NCBI RefSeq assembly: GCF_030140925.1 | Contig: NZ_JARBWD010000001.1 | Location: 620,001 to 684,000, forward strand | DNA length: 64,000 nucleotides | From: Parerythrobacter aestuarii | Lineage (GTDB): Bacteria > Pseudomonadota > Alphaproteobacteria > Sphingomonadales > Sphingomonadaceae | Reading direction: 5' to 3' | Shown: piece after piece, positions 26,238 to 35,280 of the stretch | Numbering within the stretch: position 1 is the first letter of the stretch | Layout: each line of letters opens with the position of its first letter | Position numbers and translations under genes: made by a program | The notes under the pieces: generated by a model | What the model was told of the DNA's origin: nothing | Database searches by the model: none | Seen by the model: only the letters and a program-made list of their open reading frames with translations

Positions 26238-27235
26238 AAGCCGCCGTCTTCCAGGCGCTGCACCAGCCGCTGGCGTTCGAGACCCTGCCTGATCCTGAGC
26301 CGGGTGAAGGCGAAGTCGTGGTCGAGGTTGGCCGTTGCGGCATTTGCGGAAGCGATCTGCACATGAGCGAGGACGAGGCCTTCGGCGCGCAATGCGGCGA
26401 TGTCTTCGGGCATGAGTTTGCCGGTGAAGTGGTCGAGCTTGGGCTGGGAGCGGAAGGCCTCTCCAAGGGCGACCTTGTCTCTGTCATCCCGCTGATGAGC
26501 TGCGGCACCTGCGAGCATTGTCGCCGCGGCGAAGTGCAATGGTGTGAAGGGTTCGGGCTGCAGGGCGGGGGCTATGCAGAATATGCCGTCACACGGCCTA
26601 ACCAGTGCGTCGTCCTGCCCAAGGGCGTCAGCCTGGCCGATGGCGCGATCATCGAACCGCTGGCGGTGGCGCTCCACGGAGTGCGATTGAGCGGGCTTGC
26701 CAAGGGCGACCGCGTGCTGGTGCTGGGTGCCGGCCCGATCGGCCTGTCGGTGGCATTCTGGGCCCGGCGGATGGGGGCGGCGCAGGTGGTGGTGCAGGAT
26801 GTTGCCATGCATCAGATGGAGCGCGCGCTGGAAATGGGGGCGCACGATTTCGTCGTCGATACGCAGGACCCGGCAGGTGCCTCGTCACTGGTGCTGGGCG
26901 GCGGGGCCGACATCGTGTTCGAATGCGTCGGCATTCCCGGCCTGATCGACCAGGCCGTGCAGCAGGTCCGCAATCGAGGCACGATCCTGCTGCTGGGCCT
27001 GTGCACAAGGCCTGACAGCATCAATTCTTTCGCCATGCTGAGCAAGGAAGTGCGGCTGGTAACCAGCGCCTTCTTCACCCGTAGCGATTATGAAGAGGCG
27101 CTCGACGCGCTGGCCTCTGGCGCTGCCGAACCGCCCGCGCTGGTGACCGGCACCATTGGCCTTGCTGAGACTCCGGATGTGTTCGAAGCGCTCAAGGCGC
27201 GAACGGACCAGTGCAAGGTACTGATCGCGCCATAG
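26234..27235 (+). CDS. Zinc-dependent medium-chain alcohol dehydrogenase
   Basis: A 333-aa MDR dehydrogenase of the threonine/sorbitol dehydrogenase branch. Catalytic zinc ligands are in CGICGSDLHM (Cys) and GHEFAGEVVE (His-Glu). Structural zinc is bound by four Cys in SCGTCEHCRRGEVQWC. The cofactor loop is LGAGPIGLSVAFWARRMGA. The start is GTG at 26234, overlapping the SDR stop. It is the last gene of the operon and is followed by a strong hairpin terminator. The substrate is likely a side-chain alcohol or an aldehyde product. Confidence 0.88.
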   Translation: MKAAVFQALHQPLAFETLPDPEPGEGEVVVEVGRCGICGSDLHMSEDEAFGAQCGDVFGHEFAGEVVELGLGAEGLSKGDLVSVIPLMSCGTCEHCRRGEVQWCEGFGLQGGGYAEYAVTRPNQCVVLPKGVSLADGAIIEPLAVALHGVRLSGLAKGDRVLVLGAGPIGLSVAFWARRMGAAQVVVQDVAMHQMERALEMGAHDFVVDTQDPAGASSLVLGGGADIVFECVGIPGLIDQAVQQVRNRGTILLLGLCTRPDSINSFAMLSKEVRLVTSAFFTRSDYEEALDALASGAAEPPALVTGTIGLAETPDVFEALKARTDQCKVLIAP

Positions 27236-27255
27236 GGGGCAGTGCGGCAATAAGG

Positions 27256-27285
27256 AAAGGGCGCGACCGTGAGGCCGCGCCCTTT
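27256..27285. terminator. Rho-independent terminator between convergent genes
   Basis: A perfect 10-base stem (AAAGGGCGCG at 27256-27265, CGCGCCCTTT at 27276-27285) encloses a 10-base loop. On the plus strand it is followed by CTTTGTGCTT, and on the minus strand by CCTTATTG. It probably ends both the zinc dehydrogenase operon and the convergent quinohemoprotein gene. Confidence 0.8.
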
Positions 27286-27311
27286 CTTTGTGCTTCGGGC
27301 TATTCGGGCAG

Positions 27312-29417
27312 CTAGCTGCCTTCGAGCGCCTTGTCCTCGTTGGCGCGCTTGATCAGGTACTGCCGGATCGCTTCGGCATCGCCCGCCTGCAGCGCCTTCG
27401 CGAAGGAGACCATGCCGTTGTGCTGCAGCGCGCCGTCGATGACGATGGCCTTGATCGCATCGCTTGAGCCCAGCGTGGCCGAATGACGCAAGTCGGGATT
27501 GAGCGCCCCGGCCACGGCTGCATCGCCGTGGCAGACCGAGCAGTAGCGACCGTAGAGGGTGCTGCCGAGCTTGACCTGTTCTTCGGTCCCGGTGAAGGCG
27601 GGCGGATCGAGCACCATGTCGGCCAGCGCCGGCGGTGCGCCGAGTTCGCCCTTGGCGCCGAGCTTGAACACCAGCAGGCGGCTGATGTTGCGCATCGGGC
27701 CGCTCTTGTTGGCCAAGATACCGGTGGCGACATCCCACACCCCGCCCCAGCCGGCGAGGACAGCGACATATTGTTCGCCATCGATCGAATAGGTCATCGG
27801 AGCAGCGATTACCCCGGACTGGGCGTTGAAGCTCCACAGCTTGCTGCCCTTGTCGGCGGTGAAGGCGGCGAAGTCACCGCGGGCATCGCCCTGGAACACG
27901 AGGTTGCCGGCGGTGGCCAGCGTGCCGCCGTTCCAAGGGCCGACATAGTCGACCCGCCAGGCTTCCTTCTGCGCCACCGGGTCCCACGCGACAAGCGCTC
28001 CGGTGGTGGCCGACAGGATCTCCTGCTGCACTTCCTTGATCGCAGGCATTGCGACTGCAGCCGAAGCCTGGCCGGTCTGGAAGCCGATGTCACTCTCCGC
28101 CCATTCGTCGTCAGCCATGAAGGGGAAGGCTGCGAGATTAACCGGAATGTAGACCAACCCGGTATCTGGGCTGAAGCTCATCGGTTGCCAGCTGTGCGCG
28201 CCGCCGGCACCGGGCAGGCCGATCCATGGCGCGCCTGAATTCTCGTAGCGGGCTTCAGGATTGATGGTGGGCTTGCCGGTCTTCGGGTCTATCCCGGTGG
28301 TCCAGTTCTGCGGTGCGAAGCTGCCAGCGCTCAGGAATTCGCCGGTTTCGGCGTCCAGAACGTAGAAGTAGCCGTTCTTGGGAGCATGCAGCGCCACGTG
28401 GCGCAGCTTCCCGTCTATCTCGAGGTCGGCAAGGGTGATCTGTGCGTTGCTGTCATAATCCCAGCGGTCTTCCGGAGTCTCCTGGAAGTGCCAGCGGTAT
28501 TCGCCGGTATCGGCGTCCACAGCGACGATCGAGCCGGTATAGAGGCTGTCACCGCTGCCGCGGTCATTGGCACCCGGGTTCCAGGGTTCGGCATTGCCGG
28601 TGCCGAACAGCACGAGGTTGGTCTTGGGATCGTAGGTGATCGAATCCCACACGGTGCCGCCACCGCCCAGCTTCCACCATTCGCCGCCCCATGTTTCTGC
28701 GGCCTTCTCCATGGCTTCATTTTCGAAGCCGTCGGCCGGGTTGCCGGGAACGGTGTAGAACTTCCATACTTCCTCGCCGGTGCCATGGTCATAGGCGGCT
28801 ATGTAGCCCCGCGCCTTGTACTCAGCCCCGCCGCTGCCGATCAGGACCAGTCCATTGGCGATCCGCGGCGCACCGGTGATGGTGTAGTCTTCCTGGTTGG
28901 GGACGACGGTCTTTTCCCAGTCGACCTTGCCGGTCTCGCGGTCGAGCCCCACCAGCCGTCCGTCGAGCGTGGCGACGAATACCCGGTCGCCATAGATCGC
29001 GACGCCGCGGTTGACCGCATCGCAGCAGGCCCGGACCAGCGTATCGCGCGGAACTTCGGGGTCATATTTCCATTTCAGCTCACCGCTCGCCGCATCGAAG
29101 GCAAACACCTTGCTCCAGGCGCTGGTGATGTAGAGCGTGCCGTCATGCATGATCGGCGTCGCTTCCTGCCCGCGCGCAGTGTCGAGATCATACGACCACG
29201 CCAGGCCCAGTTCGCCGACATTCTCGGCATTGATCTGCGTCAGCGGCGAGAAGCGCTGTTCGCCATAGTCGCGGCCGTAGGACAACCACTCCGCATCCGG
29301 CGCGGCTGCGATCATCGCGTCGGTTACACCTTCAGTGGCGGGGTCGCTCCGTTCAGGTCCACTGCTGCAGGCAGCGAGTGCGAGTGCAGTAATGGCGGCG
29401 ATCAATTGGTGGCGCAT
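27312..29417 (-). CDS. PQQ-dependent quinohemoprotein alcohol dehydrogenase (lipoprotein) 1
   Basis: A 701-aa periplasmic enzyme with an eight-bladed PQQ propeller and a C-terminal cytochrome c domain. The N-terminus has a lipobox (ALALAACSSG), so it is likely membrane-anchored. PQQ-site features include the vicinal disulfide ACCDAVNRG and the GTGNAEPWNPG segment. The heme c motif CSVCH is at about residues 626-630. The start ATG at 29417 follows GGGAGAGG; the longer open frame runs into the upstream terminator. The enzyme likely oxidises an aromatic or aliphatic alcohol and passes electrons to a cytochrome. No PQQ biosynthesis gene is in the window. Confidence 0.9.
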   Translation of the reverse strand: MRHQLIAAITALALAACSSGPERSDPATEGVTDAMIAAAPDAEWLSYGRDYGEQRFSPLTQINAENVGELGLAWSYDLDTARGQEATPIMHDGTLYITSAWSKVFAFDAASGELKWKYDPEVPRDTLVRACCDAVNRGVAIYGDRVFVATLDGRLVGLDRETGKVDWEKTVVPNQEDYTITGAPRIANGLVLIGSGGAEYKARGYIAAYDHGTGEEVWKFYTVPGNPADGFENEAMEKAAETWGGEWWKLGGGGTVWDSITYDPKTNLVLFGTGNAEPWNPGANDRGSGDSLYTGSIVAVDADTGEYRWHFQETPEDRWDYDSNAQITLADLEIDGKLRHVALHAPKNGYFYVLDAETGEFLSAGSFAPQNWTTGIDPKTGKPTINPEARYENSGAPWIGLPGAGGAHSWQPMSFSPDTGLVYIPVNLAAFPFMADDEWAESDIGFQTGQASAAVAMPAIKEVQQEILSATTGALVAWDPVAQKEAWRVDYVGPWNGGTLATAGNLVFQGDARGDFAAFTADKGSKLWSFNAQSGVIAAPMTYSIDGEQYVAVLAGWGGVWDVATGILANKSGPMRNISRLLVFKLGAKGELGAPPALADMVLDPPAFTGTEEQVKLGSTLYGRYCSVCHGDAAVAGALNPDLRHSATLGSSDAIKAIVIDGALQHNGMVSFAKALQAGDAEAIRQYLIKRANEDKALEGS

Positions 29418-29519
29418 CGGTGCTGTTCCTCTCCCAGCGGTCAATGCCGCGTCGTGGTCCAGAATTGCGGGGGCAAGGCCATTCGTCAATCGGCCTGTTG
29501 CCCATGGCTTCAAAAAGCA

Positions 29520-29552
29520 GGCCGCCCCGGAACGTATTGTCCCGGGGCGGCC
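29520..29552 (-). terminator. Terminator after TonB receptor 1
   Basis: An 11-base perfect GC-rich stem (29520-29530 with 29542-29552) encloses an 11-base loop. On the minus strand it is followed by TGCTTTTTG. It lies 15 bases beyond the TonB receptor stop and separates that transcript from the quinohemoprotein gene. The remainder of the 149-base gap would hold the dehydrogenase promoter. No class A, B or C palindrome is seen there. Confidence 0.82.
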
Positions 29553-29566
29553 AATTGTCATGTCGA

Positions 29567-32146
29567 TCAGAAGTTACGCTTGACCGTCAGTGCCCAGGTC
29601 CGCGGCTTGCCGGGCGAGCCGTAAACCGTGCCCACTGCAAAGGCGTCGTTCACCTTGGTGGTCAGGTAGTACTTGTCGAGCAGGTTCTGCACTTCGAGCG
29701 CTACGCCCCAGTTGCCGTCGGCGGAATCCCAGCCGATGCGGGCATTGGCGAGGAAGTAGCCGTCGATCCGATTGTCGGCGACCAGTGTCTGGATCGGGCC
29801 GCCACCGCCGGACAGGCTGAACGGCGGGGTCGCCGCAACATTGTTCGGCACCAGCAGCTGGTCGACATTTCCGGCCTCGGTGTAGATCTTCGACTGGTAA
29901 ACACCGTCGACGCGGAACATCAGGTCACCGCCCCAGACATCGTAGACGTCGTACTGGATGCCGAAGCTGAACTGCACTTCCGGCGTGTACGGCGTGATGT
30001 CGTCGATGGCGACGCCGGTGCCGGCGTTCGGGTCGATCGTCTTGTACTGGAAGTCGAGATAGCTGAACGAAGCATCGATCGTCAGCGGATCGACCGGGTT
30101 CAGGCTAAGCTCTGCTTCGAGGCCCTTGACCTTGGCGGAACCGACGTTGGTCGGACGCAGACACGGCGAGGCCTGGCCCAGCGGCAGCAAGTCTTCGCAG
30201 AAGGTCGAGAGCAGGACGATGTCCTGGTAATCGAAGTAGAACGCCGCGACGTTGAGGCGAGCCCGACGATCGAAGAAGTCGGACTTAAAGCCGATTTCAT
30301 ACGATGTGATCGTTTCCGGAACATGTGGCGTTGCCTGGCTCGGGAAGAACGGCCGCGGGTTGAAACCACCGGCGCGGTAGCCGGTAGCGATCTGGCCGTA
30401 GATCAGGAACTCGTCGGAGACCCGGTAGTCCGCCGCGATGCGCCAGTCGGTCTGGCTGTTCTTGAAGGTAGCCGTCGTGCCATCGATCCCGAACAGCAGG
30501 CAGTTCGGCTGGTTGCCGATGCCCGTCGGGCCTGCGGTGAGCGGGCCGGGAATGACGCCTGCGAGCTGCAGGAAGAACACACACGGACCCTGGATCGCAG
30601 AACCATCCGGATTGGTGCGGACGTAGGCATAGTCCTTCTGGTCCCAGCTCTGGCGGATACCACCCGTCAGGCTGAACGAGTCAGTGACGTCGAACGTGGC
30701 GGTAGCGAACAGTGCCTTGCTTTCCGACGGGGTCGGGTCCGGACCGTGGATGAAGTCGAGCTCGGCATAAGCGAGGTCGATGCGGCCGGTGTAGAAACCG
30801 TCGGAGGTGAAGTAGAACCCGCCGAGCGTGAAGTTCAGGCGGCCATCGGCCAACTCGCCGCTAAGCCGGAGTTCCTGTGACCACTGCTCGTTGGTCTGGT
30901 TCTGGTTGAGCATGTTCGGTGCCAGCGGCGAACCGTCCAAGTCATAGGACCAGTCGGATTCGTACTCGCGCCAGGCGCTGATCGACTTCAGTGCCAGCGC
31001 GCTGCTGAGCTCGAGGTCGATGACCATCGACACGCCATAGTTGTCGAGGTCCGAATGCGGATCGAGCGCGAGCGGCTTGTAAGGGAACTGGGAGTCGCCC
31101 GGATAGGAATCCAGGAAGGTGGCATACGAGACGTAACGCGGATCGTACCCGGTCAGCGTATCGCAGCTGTTCTGCCCATAGGGGACGAACTGGCAGTTGA
31201 AAGGCACTGGGTTGCCATCGGTGCCGACCAGCCACGGACGGGTCGGATCTTCGTTGAGGAAGCCCGAAGCGTTGGCATAGAGCAGCGTGGCAACACCGGC
31301 TTCGTTGCGCTGGCGGGTGTAGTCGCCAGAGAGATTGATCTCGAGCGTGTCTGTCGGCTGCCAGTTGAAGGCGATCTTGGCTGCCACTTCGGCCTTGCCG
31401 CCGAGCGTGCCGAGCACTTCCTTGCCGCCTGCTGCCTGCGTCGGGACATTGCTGCCCGGGTGAGTCAGGGCGTAGTCGAGACGCTTGATATATCCGTCTT
31501 CATTACGGCTGATGCCTGAAATGCGCATGGAGAGGGTATCGGACAGGCCGATATCCATCATGCCTTTGACATCGAGCCGGTTGAAGGAACCATAGGTCAG
31601 CGACAGCGAACCGGTGTTGTCGCCGCGTGGCTTGACCGAATAGATCTTGATGGCGCCACCGATCGAGTTGCGTCCGGCCAGCGTACCTTGCGGACCGCGC
31701 AGGACCTCGACGCGTTCCACGTCGGCGAGATCGAGCAAGGCACCGGTCAGCGTCGGCAGATAGACGTCGTCGATATAGATGCCGACGCCGGGTTCGAGCG
31801 CGAAGTTCGGATCATTCTGGCCGATACCGCGGATATAGGCGATCAGGCCTGAACCATATTCCTGGTTCTGTGCCGCCAGCGTCACGTTCGGCGCTTGCGA
31901 AGCGACTTCGGCGATATTGGTCTGGCCGCGTGCTTCGAGCAGGTCGGCGTTGACTGCAGTAATCGCGAGCGGCGTATCCTGCAGGTTCTGCTCGCGGAAC
32001 TGTGCCGTCACGATGATCGTATTGCCTTCTGTGCGCGAGGTATCGGCATCGCCGCCCTCGCCATCCTGGGCCAGGGCAGGTTGGCTGGCCATGGCCAGAG
32101 CCAAGGTGGCTGACCCGACCAGAAGGGATCTAGCTGTTAGTCTCAT
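29567..32146 (-). CDS. TonB-dependent outer-membrane receptor 1
   Basis: An 859-aa outer-membrane receptor. A Sec signal peptide (ends QPALAQ) is followed by NTIIVTAQFREQNLQDTPLAITAV, which contains a TonB-box-like stretch. The plug domain has VERVEVLRGPQGTLAGRNSIGGAIKIYSV, and the long beta-barrel ends in a terminal aromatic (KRNF). The sequence belongs to the large sphingomonad group of receptors with a VTAQ(K/F)RE..QDTP start. ATG 32146 is preceded by GAGGA. It lies 56 bases after the MetE-like gene on the same strand. Position in the cluster suggests uptake of an aromatic compound; the ligand is unknown. Confidence 0.93.
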   Translation of the reverse strand: MRLTARSLLVGSATLALAMASQPALAQDGEGGDADTSRTEGNTIIVTAQFREQNLQDTPLAITAVNADLLEARGQTNIAEVASQAPNVTLAAQNQEYGSGLIAYIRGIGQNDPNFALEPGVGIYIDDVYLPTLTGALLDLADVERVEVLRGPQGTLAGRNSIGGAIKIYSVKPRGDNTGSLSLTYGSFNRLDVKGMMDIGLSDTLSMRISGISRNEDGYIKRLDYALTHPGSNVPTQAAGGKEVLGTLGGKAEVAAKIAFNWQPTDTLEINLSGDYTRQRNEAGVATLLYANASGFLNEDPTRPWLVGTDGNPVPFNCQFVPYGQNSCDTLTGYDPRYVSYATFLDSYPGDSQFPYKPLALDPHSDLDNYGVSMVIDLELSSALALKSISAWREYESDWSYDLDGSPLAPNMLNQNQTNEQWSQELRLSGELADGRLNFTLGGFYFTSDGFYTGRIDLAYAELDFIHGPDPTPSESKALFATATFDVTDSFSLTGGIRQSWDQKDYAYVRTNPDGSAIQGPCVFFLQLAGVIPGPLTAGPTGIGNQPNCLLFGIDGTTATFKNSQTDWRIAADYRVSDEFLIYGQIATGYRAGGFNPRPFFPSQATPHVPETITSYEIGFKSDFFDRRARLNVAAFYFDYQDIVLLSTFCEDLLPLGQASPCLRPTNVGSAKVKGLEAELSLNPVDPLTIDASFSYLDFQYKTIDPNAGTGVAIDDITPYTPEVQFSFGIQYDVYDVWGGDLMFRVDGVYQSKIYTEAGNVDQLLVPNNVAATPPFSLSGGGGPIQTLVADNRIDGYFLANARIGWDSADGNWGVALEVQNLLDKYYLTTKVNDAFAVGTVYGSPGKPRTWALTVKRNF

Positions 32147-32202
32147 CTTTCCTCATCCTCCGAATGTGCCTCCAATTGAACGTGGAGCTCACTGGTTAAA
32201 AT

Positions 32203-33330
32203 TTAGCCGCATCGCTTCGCTGCAATGTCGGCCCCCTCTCGTAATGCCTGCAATTTCTTCCAAGTGACCTGCGGATCGATCTTGCCGTAACCGGCGAAGG
32301 TCCCGAAGCCGCAATCCGTGCTCGCAATGACCCGGTCCGCTCCGACAATGCCGATGAAGCGTTCCAGGCGCTGGGCGATCAGTTCAGGGTGCTCGACATA
32401 GTTGGAGCAGGTGTCGATCAAACCCGGCGCGAGGATCTTGTCTTCCGGCAGGTCGGTTTCTGCCCAGACCTTCCATTCATGTTCATGGCGCGGGTTGGCG
32501 CCTTCGAACAGGATCGTGGAAGGTCGCGCGGCCAGGACGATGTCGATCACCTTCTCTAGCGCGATGTCGCAATCGTGCGGGCCTTCGTAATTGCCCCAGC
32601 AGACATGCATGCGCAGCTGCTCGGCCGGGATATTCGCGGTCGCAGCATTCAGTGCTTCCACATTGGCGGCCGCTATAGTGCGGAATTCCTCGTCGCTCGC
32701 ATCCTGGTAGCCAGTGTGTCGGCTCATCGCGAGATCGGGGCAATCGAGCTGCAGCTTGAACCCGGCGGCTGCAATCGCTTCGTATTCCGGGCGCATCGCG
32801 TCGACGAGATCGGCCAGGTAGGCTTCGTGCGACTTGTAATACTGGTTGGGCTGGAATGCCGTGATGAGGCCCGGCGATGCCGCGTTCATGAAGGCATCGG
32901 TCTCATGGCCTTCCAGCGCGGCCTTGAACCGGCGAATGTCTTCATGTGCGGGCTCTAGGTTGACCAGTTCGACCTTGTCGACACAGGCGGCACGAACGAA
33001 TTCCTGATCACCCATGACAGCAGCCAGCTTCTTGCGGAATTCGGGGAGCGGAGCGAGATCGAGTGCGGGCTTGCGCGGTACATCCCCGCCAAAGCCGGAA
33101 AGACGCTCGGTGATGTAAGTCGAGTAGCCGACCTTGCCCAATTCGCCATCGCTGACGATCGAAACACCGGCTGCAACCTGTTTGTCTACGGCGGCCTTGA
33201 TGGCGGCCGTCACGACGGAATCGAATTCCGCTTCATCATAGGCCTCGCCGTGGTCGCGCGCGAGCAGCAACGGCACCAGATCGGCGCCGCGCGGAAGGCT
33301 GCCCACATGCGTGGTTGCGATCTCGCTCAT
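32203..33330 (-). CDS. MetE-like cobalamin-independent methyltransferase
   Basis: A 375-aa protein corresponding to the C-terminal zinc-containing barrel of methionine synthase MetE, with no N-terminal MetE domain. The four zinc-ligand positions can be seen: His and Cys in RMHVCWGN, Glu in LFEGANPRHEHEW, and Cys in STDCGFGTF. THVGSLPR is at the N-terminus. The start at ATG 33330 is chosen for its GGGGGAG spacing. It is divergent from the LigM-like demethylase across a class A palindrome. An attractive inference is that it uses methyl groups released by that demethylase, but stand-alone MetE-like proteins have other methyl acceptors too. Confidence 0.82.
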   Translation of the reverse strand: MSEIATTHVGSLPRGADLVPLLLARDHGEAYDEAEFDSVVTAAIKAAVDKQVAAGVSIVSDGELGKVGYSTYITERLSGFGGDVPRKPALDLAPLPEFRKKLAAVMGDQEFVRAACVDKVELVNLEPAHEDIRRFKAALEGHETDAFMNAASPGLITAFQPNQYYKSHEAYLADLVDAMRPEYEAIAAAGFKLQLDCPDLAMSRHTGYQDASDEEFRTIAAANVEALNAATANIPAEQLRMHVCWGNYEGPHDCDIALEKVIDIVLAARPSTILFEGANPRHEHEWKVWAETDLPEDKILAPGLIDTCSNYVEHPELIAQRLERFIGIVGADRVIASTDCGFGTFAGYGKIDPQVTWKKLQALREGADIAAKRCG

Positions 33331-33377
33331 CATCTCCCCCAAACAAGACCCGGCCACTGAATCACGGGTCTTGATTT

Positions 33378-33396
33378 TTGTATGTGTTACTTACAA
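33378..33396. promoter_or_regulatory. Class A palindrome between MetE-like and LigM-like genes
   Basis: TTGTATGTGTTACTTACAA matches both halves of the class A consensus. It sits in the 129-base divergent gap, 48 bases before the MetE-like start and 64 bases before the LigM-like start. No other signal was recognised in the gap. Confidence 0.7.
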
Positions 33397-33459
33397 AAGG
33401 CGTGCCACACAAGAGGCAAAGGAGCATTCAGCTCCGAATCACTGGGAGAAGGACGCAAT

Positions 33460-34848
33460 ATGTCCGAAAATCTGAGCAGCATTCTCGCCGCACAAGGCGA
33501 TATCGTCGAATTCCTGCGCAACCAGCAGGTCGGACCCAATGTCTATCCCGGCGTTCCGGCGGAATTTTCCAACTGGCGCGACGAGCAGCGCGGCTGGATG
33601 GAAACTTGCGTGCTGTTCAACCAGTCTTACCACATGGCTGAGCTGATGGTGGAAGGCCGCGATGCCTTCGCTTTCCTCAACCGACTGGGCATCAACAGCT
33701 TCAAGGGTTTCACTGTCGACAAGGCCAAGCAGTTCGTGCCGGTCACGCCCGAAGGCTATGTCATCGGCGACGTGATCCTGTTCTACCTCGCCGAGAACAC
33801 TTTCAACCTGGTCGGCCGCGCCCCCACGCTCAACTGGGTCCGCTACCATGCGGAAAAGACCGACGAAGACGTCACTGTCACCTATGACGAGCGCACCGCC
33901 GCGCGGCCCGATCCGGAAAACCGCCGCCACTATCGCTTCCAGGTGCAGGGGCCGAACTCGAACAAGGTGATCGAGGCCGCCACCGGCGCGCCTGCCCCCG
34001 ATCTCAAGTTCTTCAACATGTGCTGGATGACCATTGGCGGCAAGCAGGTCCACGCGCTGCGCCATGGCATGGCCGGGCAGCCCGGCTACGAGCTGATGGG
34101 TCCGTGGGAAGACTACGAAGCGGTCCATTCCGCACTGGTCGAAGCCGGGAAACCGCATGGCATGAAGCTGGTCGGCGGCCGGACCTATTCCTCCAACACG
34201 CTCGAATCGGGCTGGATCCCGTCGCCGCTGCCGGCGATCTACACCGGCGACTCGATGAAGGATTTCCGCGACTGGCTGACCGCCAACGACTATGAAGCCA
34301 AGTGCTCGATCGGTGGCAGCTATGTGCCCGACAGCGTCGAAGGCTATTACCTCACCCCGTGGGACCTCGGCTATGGCTTCTTCGTCAAGTTCGACCATGA
34401 TTTCATCGGCCGCGAAGCGCTGGAAAAGATGGCCGCCGGGCCGCACCGCAAGAAAGTGACCATCGCGCTCGACGATGCCTCGGTTTCGGAAGTCATCTAC
34501 GGCCAGTTCGGAAAGGGCGAACTGCGGCCCAAGTACATGGAACTCCCCAGCGCGGTCTATTCCATGCACCCGTTCGACCGGGTCGAAAAGGACGGTCAAC
34601 TGGTCGGCCTTTCCACCTGGATCGGCTACACCGCCAATGAAGGCAAGATGCTGACGCTGGCGATGGTCGATGAAAGCGTGGCCGAGCCCGGCACCGAGAT
34701 CGAGCTGGTCTGGGGCGAGCCCGATGGCGGCACCAGCAAGCCGACGGTCGAGCCGCACAAGCAGGTCAAGATCACCGGCGTGGTCGCGGCCGTGCCCTAT
34801 TCGGAAGTCGCGCGCACGCAATACGCCCCCAGCTGGCGCAACCAGTAA
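33460..34848 (+). CDS. LigM/DesA-like tetrahydrofolate-dependent aromatic O-demethylase
   Basis: A 462-aa GcvT/aminomethyltransferase-fold protein matching Sphingobium LigM and DesA over its whole length as I recall them. Shared blocks include VPAEFSNWRDEQ, NSFKGF..KAKQFVPVTPEGYVIGD, LRHGMAGQPG, YSSNTLESGWIPSPLPAIYTGD, KFDHDFIGREALE and KPTVEPHKQV. LigM/DesA move the methoxyl methyl of vanillate, 3-O-methylgallate or syringate to tetrahydrofolate. The ATG at 33460 has GGGAGAAGG upstream. It leads an operon with an NTF2-like, a CmcJ-like, an OMT-like, a DUF3237 and a methyltransferase gene. The natural substrate is not settled. Confidence 0.87.
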   Translation: MSENLSSILAAQGDIVEFLRNQQVGPNVYPGVPAEFSNWRDEQRGWMETCVLFNQSYHMAELMVEGRDAFAFLNRLGINSFKGFTVDKAKQFVPVTPEGYVIGDVILFYLAENTFNLVGRAPTLNWVRYHAEKTDEDVTVTYDERTAARPDPENRRHYRFQVQGPNSNKVIEAATGAPAPDLKFFNMCWMTIGGKQVHALRHGMAGQPGYELMGPWEDYEAVHSALVEAGKPHGMKLVGGRTYSSNTLESGWIPSPLPAIYTGDSMKDFRDWLTANDYEAKCSIGGSYVPDSVEGYYLTPWDLGYGFFVKFDHDFIGREALEKMAAGPHRKKVTIALDDASVSEVIYGQFGKGELRPKYMELPSAVYSMHPFDRVEKDGQLVGLSTWIGYTANEGKMLTLAMVDESVAEPGTEIELVWGEPDGGTSKPTVEPHKQVKITGVVAAVPYSEVARTQYAPSWRNQ

Positions 34849-34859
34849 GGGCGACGGCG

Positions 34860-35258
34860 ATGGACGCGATCCAACGCATGCTGGACGAGCGGGCGATCGA
34901 ACGCCTGCTGGTCCAGTACGCGGCGGATAACGATTCCGGTGACTGGGACGCCGTCGCTGCGACCTATGTCGACGAAGGGCGCATGAGCCGCCCGACCGCG
35001 CCAGACGATTTCATCGAAGGACGCGAGGCGATTCTGGCGGCGTTCAAGGATCGCCCCGCGCGCGCCTCGCGCCATGTCGTCGCCAATATCCGGGTCGATG
35101 TGGCCGCCGACGGGACAGCGAGCGCAGTCAGCCAGATCCTGCTGTTCCTCGAACAGAAGGCTCCGCCGCTGGTCGGCTCCTATCATGACCGACTGGCCAG
35201 GACTTCTGCGGGCTGGCGCTTCACGGAAAGACGCGGGAGCCTCGATTTCACCGATTAG
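34860..35258 (+). CDS. NTF2/SnoaL-like protein
   Basis: A 132-aa protein with the SnoaL/NTF2-like cone fold pattern: IERLLVQYAADNDSGDWDAVAATYVDEGRM, followed by RHVVANIRVD and WRFTERRG near the end. It starts 11 bases after the LigM-like gene. Family members act as small isomerases, dehydratases, cyclases or lyases. None of the catalytic residues can be assigned safely. One of five such proteins in this window. Confidence 0.75.
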   Translation: MDAIQRMLDERAIERLLVQYAADNDSGDWDAVAATYVDEGRMSRPTAPDDFIEGREAILAAFKDRPARASRHVVANIRVDVAADGTASAVSQILLFLEQKAPPLVGSYHDRLARTSAGWRFTERRGSLDFTD

Positions 35259-35280
35259 CTCGCAGTCTGGGAGAGGGACA

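Noticed and set aside
28386..29624. A 412-residue plus-strand open frame over quinohemoprotein 1
   Set aside because: It runs antisense to an enzyme with lipobox, PQQ and heme motifs, and includes the terminator region.
33439..34821. A 460-residue antisense open frame over the LigM-like gene
   Set aside because: It is a mirror of codon bias in a conserved gene and carries no domain.
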